Shown here: positions 37,580 to 53,210 of the stretch, one piece after another
Position numbering within the stretch: position 1 is the stretch's first letter
How the letters are laid out: each line of letters begins with the position of its first letter
Source of the DNA: Carya illinoinensis
Lineage: Eukaryota > Streptophyta > Magnoliopsida > Fagales > Juglandaceae
NCBI RefSeq assembly: GCF_018687715.1
Contig: NC_056755.1
Coordinates: 21,855,501 to 21,919,500 of the forward strand
DNA length: 64,000 nucleotides
Direction of reading: 5' to 3'
Position numbers and translations under genes: made by a program
The notes under the pieces: generated by a model
The model's database searches: none
The model's input: the letters and a program-made list of their open reading frames with translations, nothing else
What the model was told of the DNA's origin: nothing

Positions 37580-38613
37580 TTGGGCTGGCCACCACTGTGG
37601 CCCGTTATTTTTCTCTCGGGCTGGGCCACCAATTGGCCCATTTGTTTTCTTTTATCTTGGTTTGGGTCAAGCCCAGTTGACCCACAACTCAAACAGAAAA
37701 ACTTATAGCATAAAACGGTTTTAATGAAAAAACTGGGCCGAATCCCTCAGCCCATAGCCTTTAGTCTATAACATAAAAAACCCTAAAGGAAAACTCATCA
37801 CTCTTCTTCCTTAGGAAATATTTCCTGCGCCGCACTAGAGTTCTTCTTCCCTCAAGCATGCAACACATCTACTGATGGCATTTCATGGTGGTCCTTTCTG
37901 GCGAGGAGGAGAACAGCAAGGCATCACCAGCCTCCATCCGCCGCCGAGGTCCACCTCCTCTCCACTTTCAAAATATATATATATATTTTTTTATTTAAAC
38001 ACAGAACCTCTGCGGCAGTGGGCTTTTGAGCCTTCTACCGCCGTTACAGGAACGCCGGCGAGGAGTTTCTCAGCCTCCTCGCCGCACCATCCTTCCCTCT
38101 TTTTTTTTTTTTTTTAATAAGCATGAAAATACCTCGGCAGTGGGCTATGGAGCCCTCTGCCGCCGTTACAGAGACGCCGGCAAGGAGGAGCTCAACCTCC
38201 GCCTGGCGCTTGACCTCCCTCAGCCGATGAGAGCCACGGCCACCACACACACGGTTGTAAAACTAGACCCAGCGGCCAGATTTGTGTTCTATATATATAT
38301 ATTTTAATTAAACCCGAAAACAATATCATTCAGTTTAATCACAGAACAGTTTAGAATTTCTAAAATTGGAACAATTTCATATACAGAAATTCACATATAC
38401 AACTATCTATATATTTCATATACAGATTATGAATATCAGTGTGATAATATTACACAGAATCAAAAAAGAATATAATTTTATGCATGTGTGACGTTGATGC
38501 ATAATATCGGTAGAGCAGTATATATATTTATCTTTCATCACCGAAAGAAATATTAAAATGATATACGGCATGTGTAATATTATATTGAGATCATAAAAAA
38601 TCTATAACCTAAA
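37121..38613 (-). other. Long untranslated leader of the Copia element
   Basis: About 1.5 kb between the tandem repeats and the primer-binding site. It contains a CCGGTCCGG cluster near 37445-37495, a T24 run (37552-37579), TGGGCC/GGCCCA-rich sequence, and a duplicated GC-rich segment of about 85 bp (GCAGTGGGCT ... GCCGCCGTTACAG), once near 37999-38080 and again near 38135-38210. No long ORF is present. Confidence 0.7.
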
Positions 38614-38625
38614 GCTCTGATTCCA
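38614..38625 (-). other. Primer-binding site of the Copia element
   Basis: TGGAATCAGAGC on the minus strand, 2 nt inside the 5' LTR. It differs at one position from TGGTATCAGAGC, the usual site complementary to the initiator methionine tRNA. Confidence 0.8.
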
Positions 38626-38627
38626 CA

Positions 38628-39043
38628 TGTTAAATATTTTAACATGAACATTAATAAACTGATCTTTGATTTCATATGATCCACAATAATAAACAGTAAT
38701 AAATAAATGCGTACCTTTCTCCATCAGTTTGATAAAGAATTAAATCTGGCTATGAGAGAAGGATCACCCTAACAACTTCGCCTCACAAGTGTCTCATGAT
38801 GGCAAAAGGCACTCTAATGTTGTAGGTGAGAACCCTTTAATCCCTCATTGCTATTTATAGATTTCTGACCATCAAGAAATCTAAGAGTTTGTATCTGACT
38901 ATAATTAGAGATAGAGTTTTAATCTTATCTTTTAGGATTTCTCTTATCCCGTTATCACTCATTTTTAACCTGATAGACTTGAGCTATTTCAAATTCTATT
39001 AAGATGGATATGTGGAACATAGAGTTTAAATAAAATTCTTACA
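38628..39043 (-). repeat. 5' LTR of the Copia element
   Basis: 416 bp, the upstream LTR in element orientation. It is bounded by TGTAAGAATT and AATATTTAACA on the minus strand. Confidence 0.95.
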
Positions 39044-39137
39044 GACCAATGACGTGCGTTGTTTCCATAAGCATGCCATGCATTGTGTGAATAACGACTG
39101 AGAGTATTGACTTGGGAAATAGATGTCCTTTGAAGCA

Positions 39138-39193
39138 GGAGCAGGCTTGTTCTTTTTTTTTTTTTTTTTGAAGTCAAAGGAGCAGGCTTGTTC
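39138..39193 (-). mobile_element. 26-bp poly(A)-tailed micro-insertion with 15-bp TSD
   Basis: The 15-bp sequence GGAGCAGGCTTGTTC at 39138-39152 is repeated perfectly at 39179-39193. Between them are only a T17 run and GAAGTCAAA; on the minus strand this is TTTGACTTC plus A17. It interrupts the PDR pseudogene exon (NKPAP appears twice). The structure is that of an extremely 5'-truncated LINE- or SINE-type insertion. Confidence 0.85.
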
Positions 39194-39719
39194 AATTGTT
39201 CAATAATTGCCTTGTTTCTCCTAATGCGTTTGCAAGACAATATTTCAAGTGAAAAATATCTTATAAATGACATGGCCATGATGCATGCATGGTATATATA
39301 TTAATATTTTTTGTTGCGATATTGTCAAGTAATAGAACATTAAACCTACCTGTACATACAACTCTAAGTTCTTGTATATCGTTGTGAAATCAACACCCAA
39401 GCTATTTCCTCCATTGAAGTCGTAATTTCCAACATCCATGGTGCTAGGTTATAACCATCTTTAATTTTTTTTGGTTCCTTTGATGCTCTAGATGAGAAAA
39501 ACTACAGGTATATTTCTGGGCACTTTCAAATCCGAATACGGGGCCTGTTTTATTTGGAAAAGTTCCTTTTTTAAATTCTTTGAAATTCTTTAATTTTACA
39601 TTCATCTTGGCAGTAAAAAAAAAAAACTTGAATAGTACTATAGTCACAAATAAATCTTATAAAAATAAACTTATAAACTGATATGATTTCATATGATATA
39701 TTAAATTCACAAGAGTTGG

Positions 39720-40135
39720 TTTGTTTCGCAAAACCAAACTATTTCATCTGATCTTATATAATTACTACAATTTTTTCAAATTCATACGCAAAATATAATA
39801 AACAAGTAAACTTTTTTAAATCTCAAAAGAAAACTAATATAAAAAAAATTATATTATAACAATATTTTATTCAAATTTCTACAAAACATCTCATCCCAGT
39901 TCATTTGAATTGGGTAACCAAACAACGTTGTCTCTTTTGGATTCGGAAAACATCTCATCTCATTTCATCATTACAAATTTTTTAAATTCTCATACAAAAT
40001 ATAATAAATAATTCAACTTTTTCAAATCTTAAAATAATAATAATATTAAAAATAATATTCTAATAATTAATATTTTATTCAATTTTAATTTTTCATCTAA
40101 AATCACCTATTCTTATTTCTAAATCCAAACCAGCC
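39720..40135. mobile_element. Two adjacent AT-rich MITE-like copies
   Basis: Segments at about 39720-39910 and 39930-40135 are related to each other, and in reverse orientation to the copies at 43.8 and 44.2 kb (shared AATATTTTATTCAA and TTTTTCAAAT blocks, with ACCAAAC/TTTGGATT ends). Exact ends are unclear. Confidence 0.5.
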
Positions 40136-40310
40136 GGTAATTTTACAATCTAACCTACCATATTAAGCCTTGTTAATTTATAAATTTACTTTGATAATGA
40201 AATCTCTTTGTAGCTAACAAATTTCTCAAAAAAATTCAAAATTGATCATTATTGTGATCGTGGTGTAAGTAATTTATCCTTCAATTCACTAAAAAATTGA
40301 TGATGACCTC

Positions 40311-41140
40311 GTTAGGGGTGATTTTTGTCCTAGGCCCATGAGGGCCCTCAAAGCCCAAGCCCACCAAGGGAGCTTCAATAGAGGAAGAAATAGGAAAAAA
40401 ATGAGAGAGTACGGGAGAAGGAAATAAAGGGGAGGAGAGAAAGCAATGTCAAGCCTATGGATAGGGATGGGAGAAAAGACATGAGAAGTAAGATGATGTG
40501 ATATAAAGAAGGGGATATGAAAAGATAAAAGGGGAGAGACAAACGATTAGAGAGCTGGGGGATCTTTCGAGACTTCGGGGTTGGGGATTGGGGAACTTCT
40601 ACTGGGATCTACAGGGGGATCTTTAGGGACTTCAGGGCTGGGGATTGGGGGACTTCTGCTGATATCTATGAGGGGACTTTTCGAGGGACGGTTGCCCAGA
40701 CTTCTGAGAGACTTCACTGGATGGTTTCTTCAACCTCCAGACTCGGCATCCAGTGACAGAGTCTAAATCGGTAGAGTGATCTGCAAATTAGCTATACAGT
40801 GAGGATGAAAGATCCCGAGAGACTATAAATAAAGCTTATATAATGGATTCTCTCCTCTCCAGACCCTGTGGACGTAGGCCTAGTGCCGAACCATGTAAAT
40901 CCATGTATCTACTTCTCTTTATTCTTCCTGCATTCATATACTGTTCACCACCATGACCACACGCATGGATTCCGTACAGCCGAGGGCTTTTGCACCACCT
41001 CTTCCTAGCCCAACTCCATTGGGCCTAGACATCAAGGGCTCGGGCCCAACGCCACCATAGGTGTGCCGGCTCAAGATCAAGTGAAAACTTGGACCGGCTG
41101 AGCGACCCAACTCAAGGGGGTATGAAACATGACGTTAACA
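40311..41140. mobile_element. Solo LTR (830 bp) with ACCTC target duplication
   Basis: ACCTC at 40306-40310 and 41141-41145 flanks a segment beginning GTTAGGGGTG and ending GACGTTAACA. The expected first T of TGTTAG is missing. The interior has LTR features on the plus strand: TATAAATAAAGC near 40825, then AGACCCTGTGGACGTAGGCC and GCCGAACCATGTAAATCC, as in many Ty3/Gypsy LTR R-U5 regions. No internal coding is present. A duplicated GGGACTTC(G/A)GGG(T/C)TGGGGATTGGGG block lies at 40558-40690. Confidence 0.8.
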
Positions 41141-41145
41141 ACCTC

Positions 41146-42577
41146 AATCTTATTTTTTAGATATCATGTAGTGATGACATATCTAAAAAATGTATAATTA
41201 ATATTTAGAGTTAAAAAATGGACAAATTTGCTACATCAGTAAAAATAAAAAGACAAAAATTAATATTTACAATAGAACTATTTTATGGTGTGGAGAATGC
41301 ATCATTTACATAATTGATGTAACACAATTTGATTCGTAATAATTAAATTTGTAAATTTCTCTTACAAACTAAATACATCCATGCCAGCAATATGCAGTAT
41401 GCAGTATGTGTACTCCATGCTTGCATATAAATAAAAATTTTCTCTATAATATTTGTAATTTGTTGAACTAGCCATATTTCTTGTAGTTTGATAAAATGAA
41501 GCTATTTTTTCAACTATATATGTAGTTAGTAATAAAAACTTATAAAATAATAATTATTATTTTTTTCTAAAACAATACTCTAAATTATATCAATCCCAAT
41601 TAATATGGTAGTCTGATAATATTTAGATAAGTGGACCCACTTATTTGTACAATATATTTTGCTCCCAATTAACAATTGTTTTTAAACAAGTTCGATATAT
41701 CACAATTAAAAGATATATAAATACATGAATAAGGGGTGGACCCTAAAAAATACCATTTCTTAACTAGTGCAGGACTATAGAAAACAGAAAAAGAAATGGA
41801 CACTAGAAATAAATAAATGTTTTTGACCTTCCCTCGCCAAGGGGGAGCTACACAAAGTGGTGATTTTTATACAATCCAAAAGAGGGATTGTAGTTCCATG
41901 ATTAAAGGCATGGTGACTGTAGTGACTGCATTTTGTCTTTGAAGTGGTTGTTTGGAAAGTCCACTACTTCATCTTCATGATCATGTGATCAAATGAGACA
42001 ACTTTTATAATAAAAAAGTCAAATAAAAAATCCTAAATCTATCGCATTATACGTTGTCGCAAGACTCCACACTCTCCCAAGGGAATAAGAGAGTGAAATA
42101 ACACTACTCAGATATGAAGTCACCGTCCTATGCACCAACAAATAGTACCATTGCTAAGTTTCCTCCTTACAAGAGTCACATGATGAACTTGTCAAAGAAA
42201 AGTGTAACCAGGAGAGAAAATTTACCTAAGAGTGTCGCGATGAAAGTTATCTCGAACGACTTAAGGAATCACTATTACACTTAAAAGGATGGTTTATACT
42301 TCGTGTAGGTGATGGAAAACCCAATGGAAAATAAAGGTTTGCTATAGCACAAACTGCAAGAAAATTTATTCAATAGAGTTTATAGTAAAAAAAAAACATA
42401 GAATTTATCAAAAGAGAAAGAAAAGAGATAAAGGCTTACCAATGTGAGGGTCTCAGTAACCCCAAAACTGAAAATCTATCATCACTCGCAACACCCAAAA
42501 TTACTAGGAAAAAAGGACAACGCGATAGAGGGAGAGTCTGATGAGAGCGAAATACGAAACAAGCAAAAACCAAAGAT

Positions 42578-42638
<61 letters not shown>

Positions 42639-43580
42639 AATCTATTGAGGGAATTTTGAAAGTGAGGTAGATACAAAAAATAAACTGTTAGAAAGTAAGG
42701 GGATGAGATTGGGAGAAAAGTTTTGGGCGTGGTGGAGAAAGAGTCTAGAGTGAGGGGAGGAAGAAAGAACCAAAAGGGAAAGAAAGATAAAAAAAAAAAT
42801 AAAAAAAAAAAAAAGGTTACAACCGGTGTTTCTGAGGGTCTTCTAAAGAGAGAGAAAAAAAAATATTCTGGCCTGAGCCTTACATATTGTCCATCTTTCT
42901 TAAGAGGTCTATGTGCATCATCTAATGGTATTTGGCATTAAGAAATAATATATATAAGTCTCAAATGCACAAATCTCACTCAAGCCCTTTATAAAAAAAA
43001 GTGGACCATCTAATGGAAAAGTATAAAAAATTTATTTTTTCTTAATGGGAACCATATTTTTACAAAAACTACATTTGGAATTCTAAGAGCATTCTCATTG
43101 GATTATAAAAAAACAAATACAATGAGGAATTTCGCTAATAGAGCCCAAAAATAGTCTATATTGGATTATGCAACTTCAAAAGAATATGACTTTTAGCTAT
43201 AGTAATTTGGGGTTGGAGGTTATATTTGTTTTTACTGTACCTAGACCAAAGTGAATAAAAAATGCTTTCTCTCTCCCTCAATTCTTCCTCTTTCGAACGT
43301 ATTTCTCCTTTATTCCTCTCACGGTATTTTCTCTTCATTTCTCCTTTGTTCCTTTCTTCCATTCTATTAGGGTTTCTTCAATTTCTCCATCTTTAAAAAA
43401 TCACTGTCTTTTCGATTAGCTAGCATTACTCTTTGACGATTATGTTTTTGTTCTTTATCTCCAAGGAGTTGGCAATAGTAAATTATTTAAGATATATACT
43501 ACGACATAGGGTGTGATAGCTTGGGAAAATGCTACTCTTTCTCCTGGTGGCTCCCGTTGGGACTTTATTTTTTTACTATC
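41146..43580. other. Non-coding region
   Basis: AT-rich and without recognisable genes. It holds an (AG)n tract at 42580-42635 and A-rich low-complexity sequence at 42780-42815. GAGCATTCTCATTGGATT at 43085 resembles the end of a MITE, but no partner end was found. Confidence 0.4.
42580..42635. repeat. (AG)n microsatellite
   Basis: About 28 uninterrupted AG units. Confidence 0.98.
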
Positions 43581-43589
43581 ATTAGATAA

Positions 43590-43831
43590 GTTGAGAGTGA
43601 AGGCATGCACGATAACGTTTGGAATCACGATTCTCAGTCCACACATGAGTTGGTTCTCAAGAAGTGAAAAAGCTCTAAGAGTAATGTTTTGATGAAGACG
43701 CACAAAAATTTTGTGAACAAGAGGAACTTGAAGGAAGGGGATGTCATTGGACTTTATTGGAATCCCGCTGATTCAATTCTCCATTTTAGTGTTCTACAAC
43801 GTTGGGCTGATCTGGTTGCTCAGCAAAATCT
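43590..43831 (+). pseudogene. B3 DNA-binding domain remnant
   Basis: The plus strand encodes DNVWNHDSQSTHELVLKK, then NFVNKRNLKEGDVIGLYWNP and ADSILHFSVLQRWAD. This matches the C-terminal half of plant B3 domains of the FVKRRNLKEGDEIGLYWD type. A TGA interrupts the frame at about 43670, where a Trp is usual. No start or upstream half of the domain is recognisable, and a MITE begins right after it. It is probably a decayed transcription-factor fragment. Confidence 0.6.
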
Positions 43832-44040
43832 CCGAGGCCCGTTTGGTTATATAGATGAGATGAGATGAGATATTTTAAATATTAATGAATAAAATATTAT
43901 TATAATATAATTTTTTAATATTAATTTTTTATTGAGATTTGAAAAAGTTAAATTGTTTATTATATTTTGTACAAGGATTTGAAAAAGTTATAATGATAAA
44001 TTGAGATTATATTTTTAGTATTGTGTAACCAATCTGAGCC
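43832..44040. mobile_element. AT-rich MITE with GGCC(C)GTTTGGTT-type ends
   Basis: Begins GGCCCGTTTGGTTATA and ends TGTAACCAATCTGAGCC, an imperfect inverted repeat. The interior carries AGATGAGATGAGAT and GATTTGAAAAAGTT blocks shared with the copies at 44.2 and 50.4 kb. Confidence 0.6.
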
Positions 44041-44193
44041 AGTTTTTAATTGGATGTTGGATAAATTAATATAGATTTGTCCTGATCTACTGAAGTTGTG
44101 TTAGGATGTGGGTTAATATCATGTTGTTAGAGTACTACTTCTATGTTTGATCTTTGCCATATGCTCATCAAGTATCTTTTTTGTGTTTTATTA

Positions 44194-44414
44194 GGGGTTT
44201 TCGAGATAGTGAGATGAGATGAGATATTTTTAGATAAAAGTTAAAAGTTAAATAAAATATTATTAGAATATTATTTTTTAATATTATTATTATTTTGAGA
44301 TTTGAAAAAGTTGAATTGTTTATTATATTTTGTATGAGAATTTTAAAAAAACTATAATGATAATATGTGATAAAATGAGATGATATAAGATAGTTTCTCA
44401 ATCCAAATAGCCCC
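44194..44414. mobile_element. AT-rich MITE with TTA target duplication
   Basis: The 221-bp element begins GGGGTTTTCGAGAT and ends CAATCCAAATAGCCCC. It is flanked by TTA at 44191-44193 and 44415-44417. It belongs to the same family as the 43.8-kb copy. The 3-bp TSD fits PIF/Harbinger-type MITEs. Confidence 0.7.
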
Positions 44415-44417
44415 TTA

Positions 44418-44924
44418 ATGAAATTGAAGAATGCCATGTTCTTTCTTTTCTAATCATCATGATTTTTTGTTTCTTTCTGTTAGTTATTTTGTTAAAGAAC
44501 CTGTTATGGAGTTCTCGTGCAGGTAAGAAATGACCATATGCCATATATAGTGGTCTTAATAGCACAGTATTTTTTTTAATTAAGAAATATATAAAAGAGA
44601 TTTTATAAAAATAAACTCATAAATTTACATTACTTTATATGATAGGTTAAATCTATTTTACAAAAAGTCATTTTACAGTCTAATGCATTATATTAAATCA
44701 TATTAATTTATGAGTTTACTTTTATAGATCTGTTTGTAGGTAAAACATTTTTTTTTCTTATCATCAATTTTAATGCGGTGTTTCAATATTTTATTTTGAA
44801 AATATCATTGTGAAAAGAGTTATTTTATTATTAAGTCAGTGTGTAGATTATATCATCTGCATTATTTAAATGATAAGATTTGATTTGTGAGATTACAAAC
44901 AGGACAAATGATATTGCTATTCCT
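44418..44924. other. AT-rich non-coding spacer
   Basis: No feature is recognised. The AT-rich segment 44570-44760 has self-similar TTTATAAAAATAAACTCATAAATT-like sequence but no defined ends. Confidence 0.4.
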
Positions 44925-44942
44925 AGTATTTGTGCACTTGTT

Positions 44943-47801
44943 CCATGAGAGAGAATCTGTCCAAGCCTTTTACGGCTGAAGAAGTGAAGAGTGCAATTTT
45001 CCAGATGAAACCATTGGGCTCCCTTAGACTCGATGGATTTCCAGCGTAATTTTATCAGAGAAACTGGGAAATTGTGGGAGCTAAAGTCACTTCATTTGTA
45101 CTAAATGTTCTGAACAGAGATGGTTCCATCAATGTTGTAAATGATACATATATCTCTCTTATTCCGAAAGTGCAGAATCCCAAGAGAGTTACAGACTTTC
45201 GGCCCATAAGTTTGTGCAACGTTTGTTATAAGTTGGTGACCAAAATTATAGCAAACAGAATGAAGAGTATCCTTCCATGTATCATCTTCGACAACCAAAG
45301 TGTTTTTGTACCTGGCCGTCTTATTTCGGATAACACGTTGGTAGCGTATGAGGTGCTACACTCCATGTCGGCACACATGAAAGGAAAAAGAGGTTTCATT
45401 GCTCTAAAAACAGACATGAGTAAAGCATACGATAGAGTAGAGTGGAGGTTTGTGGAGGCCCTAATGACCAAGCTAGGCTTCCCCCATCGGTGGGTTTCGA
45501 TGGTACAAAAATGCATCACGTTACTTATTCCATCATCGTTAATGGGGAACCGCAACAACGGTTTAAGCTAACCAGAGGCATCAGACAAGGGGACCCGTTG
45601 TCTCTCTACATCTTTATAATGTGTGCAGAGGCCTTGACTGCTTTGCTGAATAAAGCAGAGACAAGTGGAATTCTTACAAGTATACCGATCGGTAGGGGCC
45701 CTACCAAAGTCAGCCACTTATTCTTTGCTGACGATAGCCTACTCTTTTGCCAAGCGTCTCCAAGTGAACTTTCAGAAGTCCTGACCATCCTAAAACACTT
45801 CGAAAATGTGTCAGGTCAGGTCATTAATAAAGAAAAATCTTCCCTGTTTTTTAGTAAGAACACAAGCCGAGAGACACAATCAAAACTCCTCCAACTTGCA
45901 AATATAAAGGCTATCAGCACAGTGGAAAAATATCTCGGACTGCCTGCCATGAGAGGAAGAGGTAAAGTAGCCGCATTCCATGCTCTCATCGATAGAACTT
46001 GGGCAAGAATTGTAAACTGGAACACAAAGCAACTCTCATCCGCATGAAATGAAATTCTCCTCAAAGCTGTCCTCCAAGCGATACCCACATACTCTATGAG
46101 TATCTTCCTTTTACCTCTCTCGGTATCACAAAAATTCAACCAACTTCTCAGAAAATTTTGGTGGGGTTACAATGAAGACCATTCGAAGATCCAATGGTTG
46201 CCTTGAGACCAACTCAGCTCCTCAAAAGACTTGGGAGGGCTAGGATTTAGAGATTTTAGAAGCTTTAATTTAGCTATCCTAGCAAAGCAGTGCTGGAAGA
46301 TGATCCAAAACCCTTCAGCCTTGGTCTCTCGAGTTTTAAAATAGAAATATTTCCAAAATTCTGATATACTTGATGCAAAAATAGGCAGTAACCCCTCCTA
46401 TTCATGGAGAAGTGTATTTTTGGGGGTGTACCTTTTGCGATCAGGTTTGGCATGGAGAGTAGGGAACGGGAGTAGTATTGACATATGGAATGATAAGTGG
46501 CTGCCTGGTATGCATCATTCCAGCATTGCATCTACGAAGCCACCTGAATGTTGGTGTACCAAGGTTAGTGATATCATTGACTCTGTCAGGCACACATGCA
46601 TTGATAGTCTATTAGTAGAGATGTTCTCAGATGCAGAATGCCAAGCTATTAAGAGACTTCCTATCAGTGTAGGGGGAAGGGACGACAAAAGGGTGTGGTT
46701 ATTCACACCTAATGGCCAGTATACAATGAGAAGTGGTTATCATCTTCATAGGCAGCAGGTGGATGACTCAGAAGGTGAATCCTCAAGCAAAAGAGAAGAA
46801 ACCCAGGTGTGGAAGTCGATGTGGAAAATGAAAACTGCTCCTTCTGTGAAATCCTTCATCTGGAGAGCATGTAATGAAGCTCTTCCCACACTAGCCAACC
46901 TCAAGAGAAGGAAAGTTGTGATGGACAACCTCTGTCCTATTTGCCAATTAGAACCGGAGACCTCTGGACACACGTTGGTGTGGAGCAGCAAAAGATATTT
47001 GGGCTGCGAGCTTCATCAAAGTGCAGAAGATGTCCATAAGTTCAGACCTGTTTATCAATATCTGGGCAGACCTCACCAAGAAGTTGATCATGTCTGATCT
47101 AGAAGTAGTGGCCTACACCCTGCGTGAAATCTAGGATAGGAGGAACGCCTATACTCACGGACAAGAATTTGTTTCCCCTAACATGGTAATGCATAAAGCA
47201 AAGAGTGCATTGTCTTCTTACCAAGAAGCGAACAGAGCTCCTCTAGTTTCGGAGCAGATCCCACCAAGGAATCAACCTTGGAGGAAGTCGGCTGTTGACA
47301 CCTACAAGGCTAATTGGGATGTTGCCGTTAGTTCAGAGGGGGGAAAAGTGGGTGTGGGAGCTATTGTGCGTGACCATAGAGGGTGTGTTATGGGTACTCT
47401 ACGTGCTAATAGACCATCTCCAGGTAGTGTTTTTGATGCTGAAGCCTTGGGCTTACTTTTAACAGTACTGTTTTGCAAGGAGATGGACATTACCAACGTC
47501 GTGTTCGAGGGAGATTCTCAGAAGGTTGTCGACCAGCTTATCCAGAACATTGCTGACTGGAGTACAAGGGCCTTATTATTGAAGATGTTAAATATTGTCT
47601 TGCAAGTCAATGCATTTGGGTAGCTTCACATGTCTTTCGCGAGGCAAACCAAGTAGCCCACATACTTGCCAAGTCTGCATTATTAGTTGATGAGGATATG
47701 CATGAAATTGAAAAATGCCCTTCATGCATTCGTTATGTTGTAACCTCTAAATTGATTTAAGTTATATCAATGAAATCAGTTTCTTATTTAAAAAAAAAAA
47801 A
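44943..47801 (+). mobile_element. 5'-truncated LINE just upstream of the reductoisomerase gene
   Basis: A 2.9-kb element ending in poly(A) (47790-47801). It is flanked by an 18-bp duplication with one mismatch, AGTATTTGTGC(A/G)CTTGTT, at 44925-44942 and 47802-47819. It starts shortly before the RT core, so the endonuclease is absent. It has RT, zf-RVT and RNase H remnants. Confidence 0.93.
44950..47758 (+). pseudogene. LINE RT and RNase H remnant
   Basis: RT motifs include ISLIPKVQNPKRVTDFRPIS near 45155, MSKAYDRVEW near 45420, RGIRQGDPLS near 45580 and the catalytic FADD at about 45725. A frameshift lies near 45520. In-frame stops follow at 46045, near 46205 and near 46340. The zf-RVT segment (CPICQLEPETSGH) is near 46935. 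RNase H (NWDVAVSS, AEALGLLLTV, FEGDSQ) spans 47310 to about 47700 with a frameshift near 47585. Confidence 0.9.
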
Positions 47802-48051
47802 AGTATTTGTGCGCTTGTTATAACTTAGTGTAATTATCTGTAATTTATGAAGATCGATTATCTTAAAAAAAAAAAAAAATAAGACCGTTAATATAGTGAT
47901 ATTTATTTTGATAATTTTTAAAAATATAAAAAAATATTAAAAATTTATGATTTAAAAAAAAAATAAATGAATTTTGCGTAGAGGCCACCCTAGCAGCTGT
48001 TTTTAAGCGTCAGCCTTCTACAGTATCGCCCTACGCTTTGCTCGGTGTTTT

Positions 48052-53210
<5,159 letters not shown>

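Larger units (their letters stand above)
31821..39043 (-). mobile_element. Complete Ty1/Copia LTR retrotransposon inserted in a PDR exon
   Basis: A 7.2-kb element with two 416-bp LTRs (31821-32236 and 38628-39043), TG...CA ends and the perfect 5-bp TSD GACCA at 31816-31820 and 39044-39048. Coding is on the minus strand in Copia order (gag, protease, integrase, RT, RNase H). By eye the LTRs differ at about 17 of 416 positions (roughly 4%), so the insertion is not very recent. The flanks are halves of one PDR exon (KDIYFPSQYSQS on one side, RNPPYTAAR on the other). Confidence 0.97.
20495..39520 (-). pseudogene. ABCG/PDR transporter pseudogene (C-terminal part), torn apart by insertions
   Basis: PDR-family coding fragments appear in correct order on the minus strand. 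About 39350-39520 has IKDGYN, then APWMLEITTS, then GVDFTTIYKN, with single-base losses. 39044-39235 has RRNKAIIEQLNKPAP, then SKDIYFPSQYSQS. About 31745-31815 has RNPPYTAARMLFIVVVALTFG. 30331-30505 has NPFNVMGFMYAA, then DVERTVFYKERAARMYSAL, with proper splice sites. About 26570-26705 has YFGMMSVTLTLNHK, then ALWNLFSGFTIPGP. The last exon, 20495-21317, has WACPIAWTVYGLV, then SYFGYKHDFLAEVAVGVVGFAALF and a TAG stop. Only about the last quarter of a normal protein is traceable. Frameshifts, a Copia element in one exon and a MITE in another prove inactivation. It lies in the same orientation as the PDR gene at the left edge, suggesting a tandem array. Confidence 0.92.

Noticed and set aside
37362..37708. 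ORFs across the T24/A24 run with poly-Lys or poly-Phe
   Set aside because: Artefacts of the homopolymer in the Copia leader.
42444..42941. ORFs spanning the (AG)n tract
   Set aside because: Arg-Glu and poly-Lys stretches come from simple repeats.
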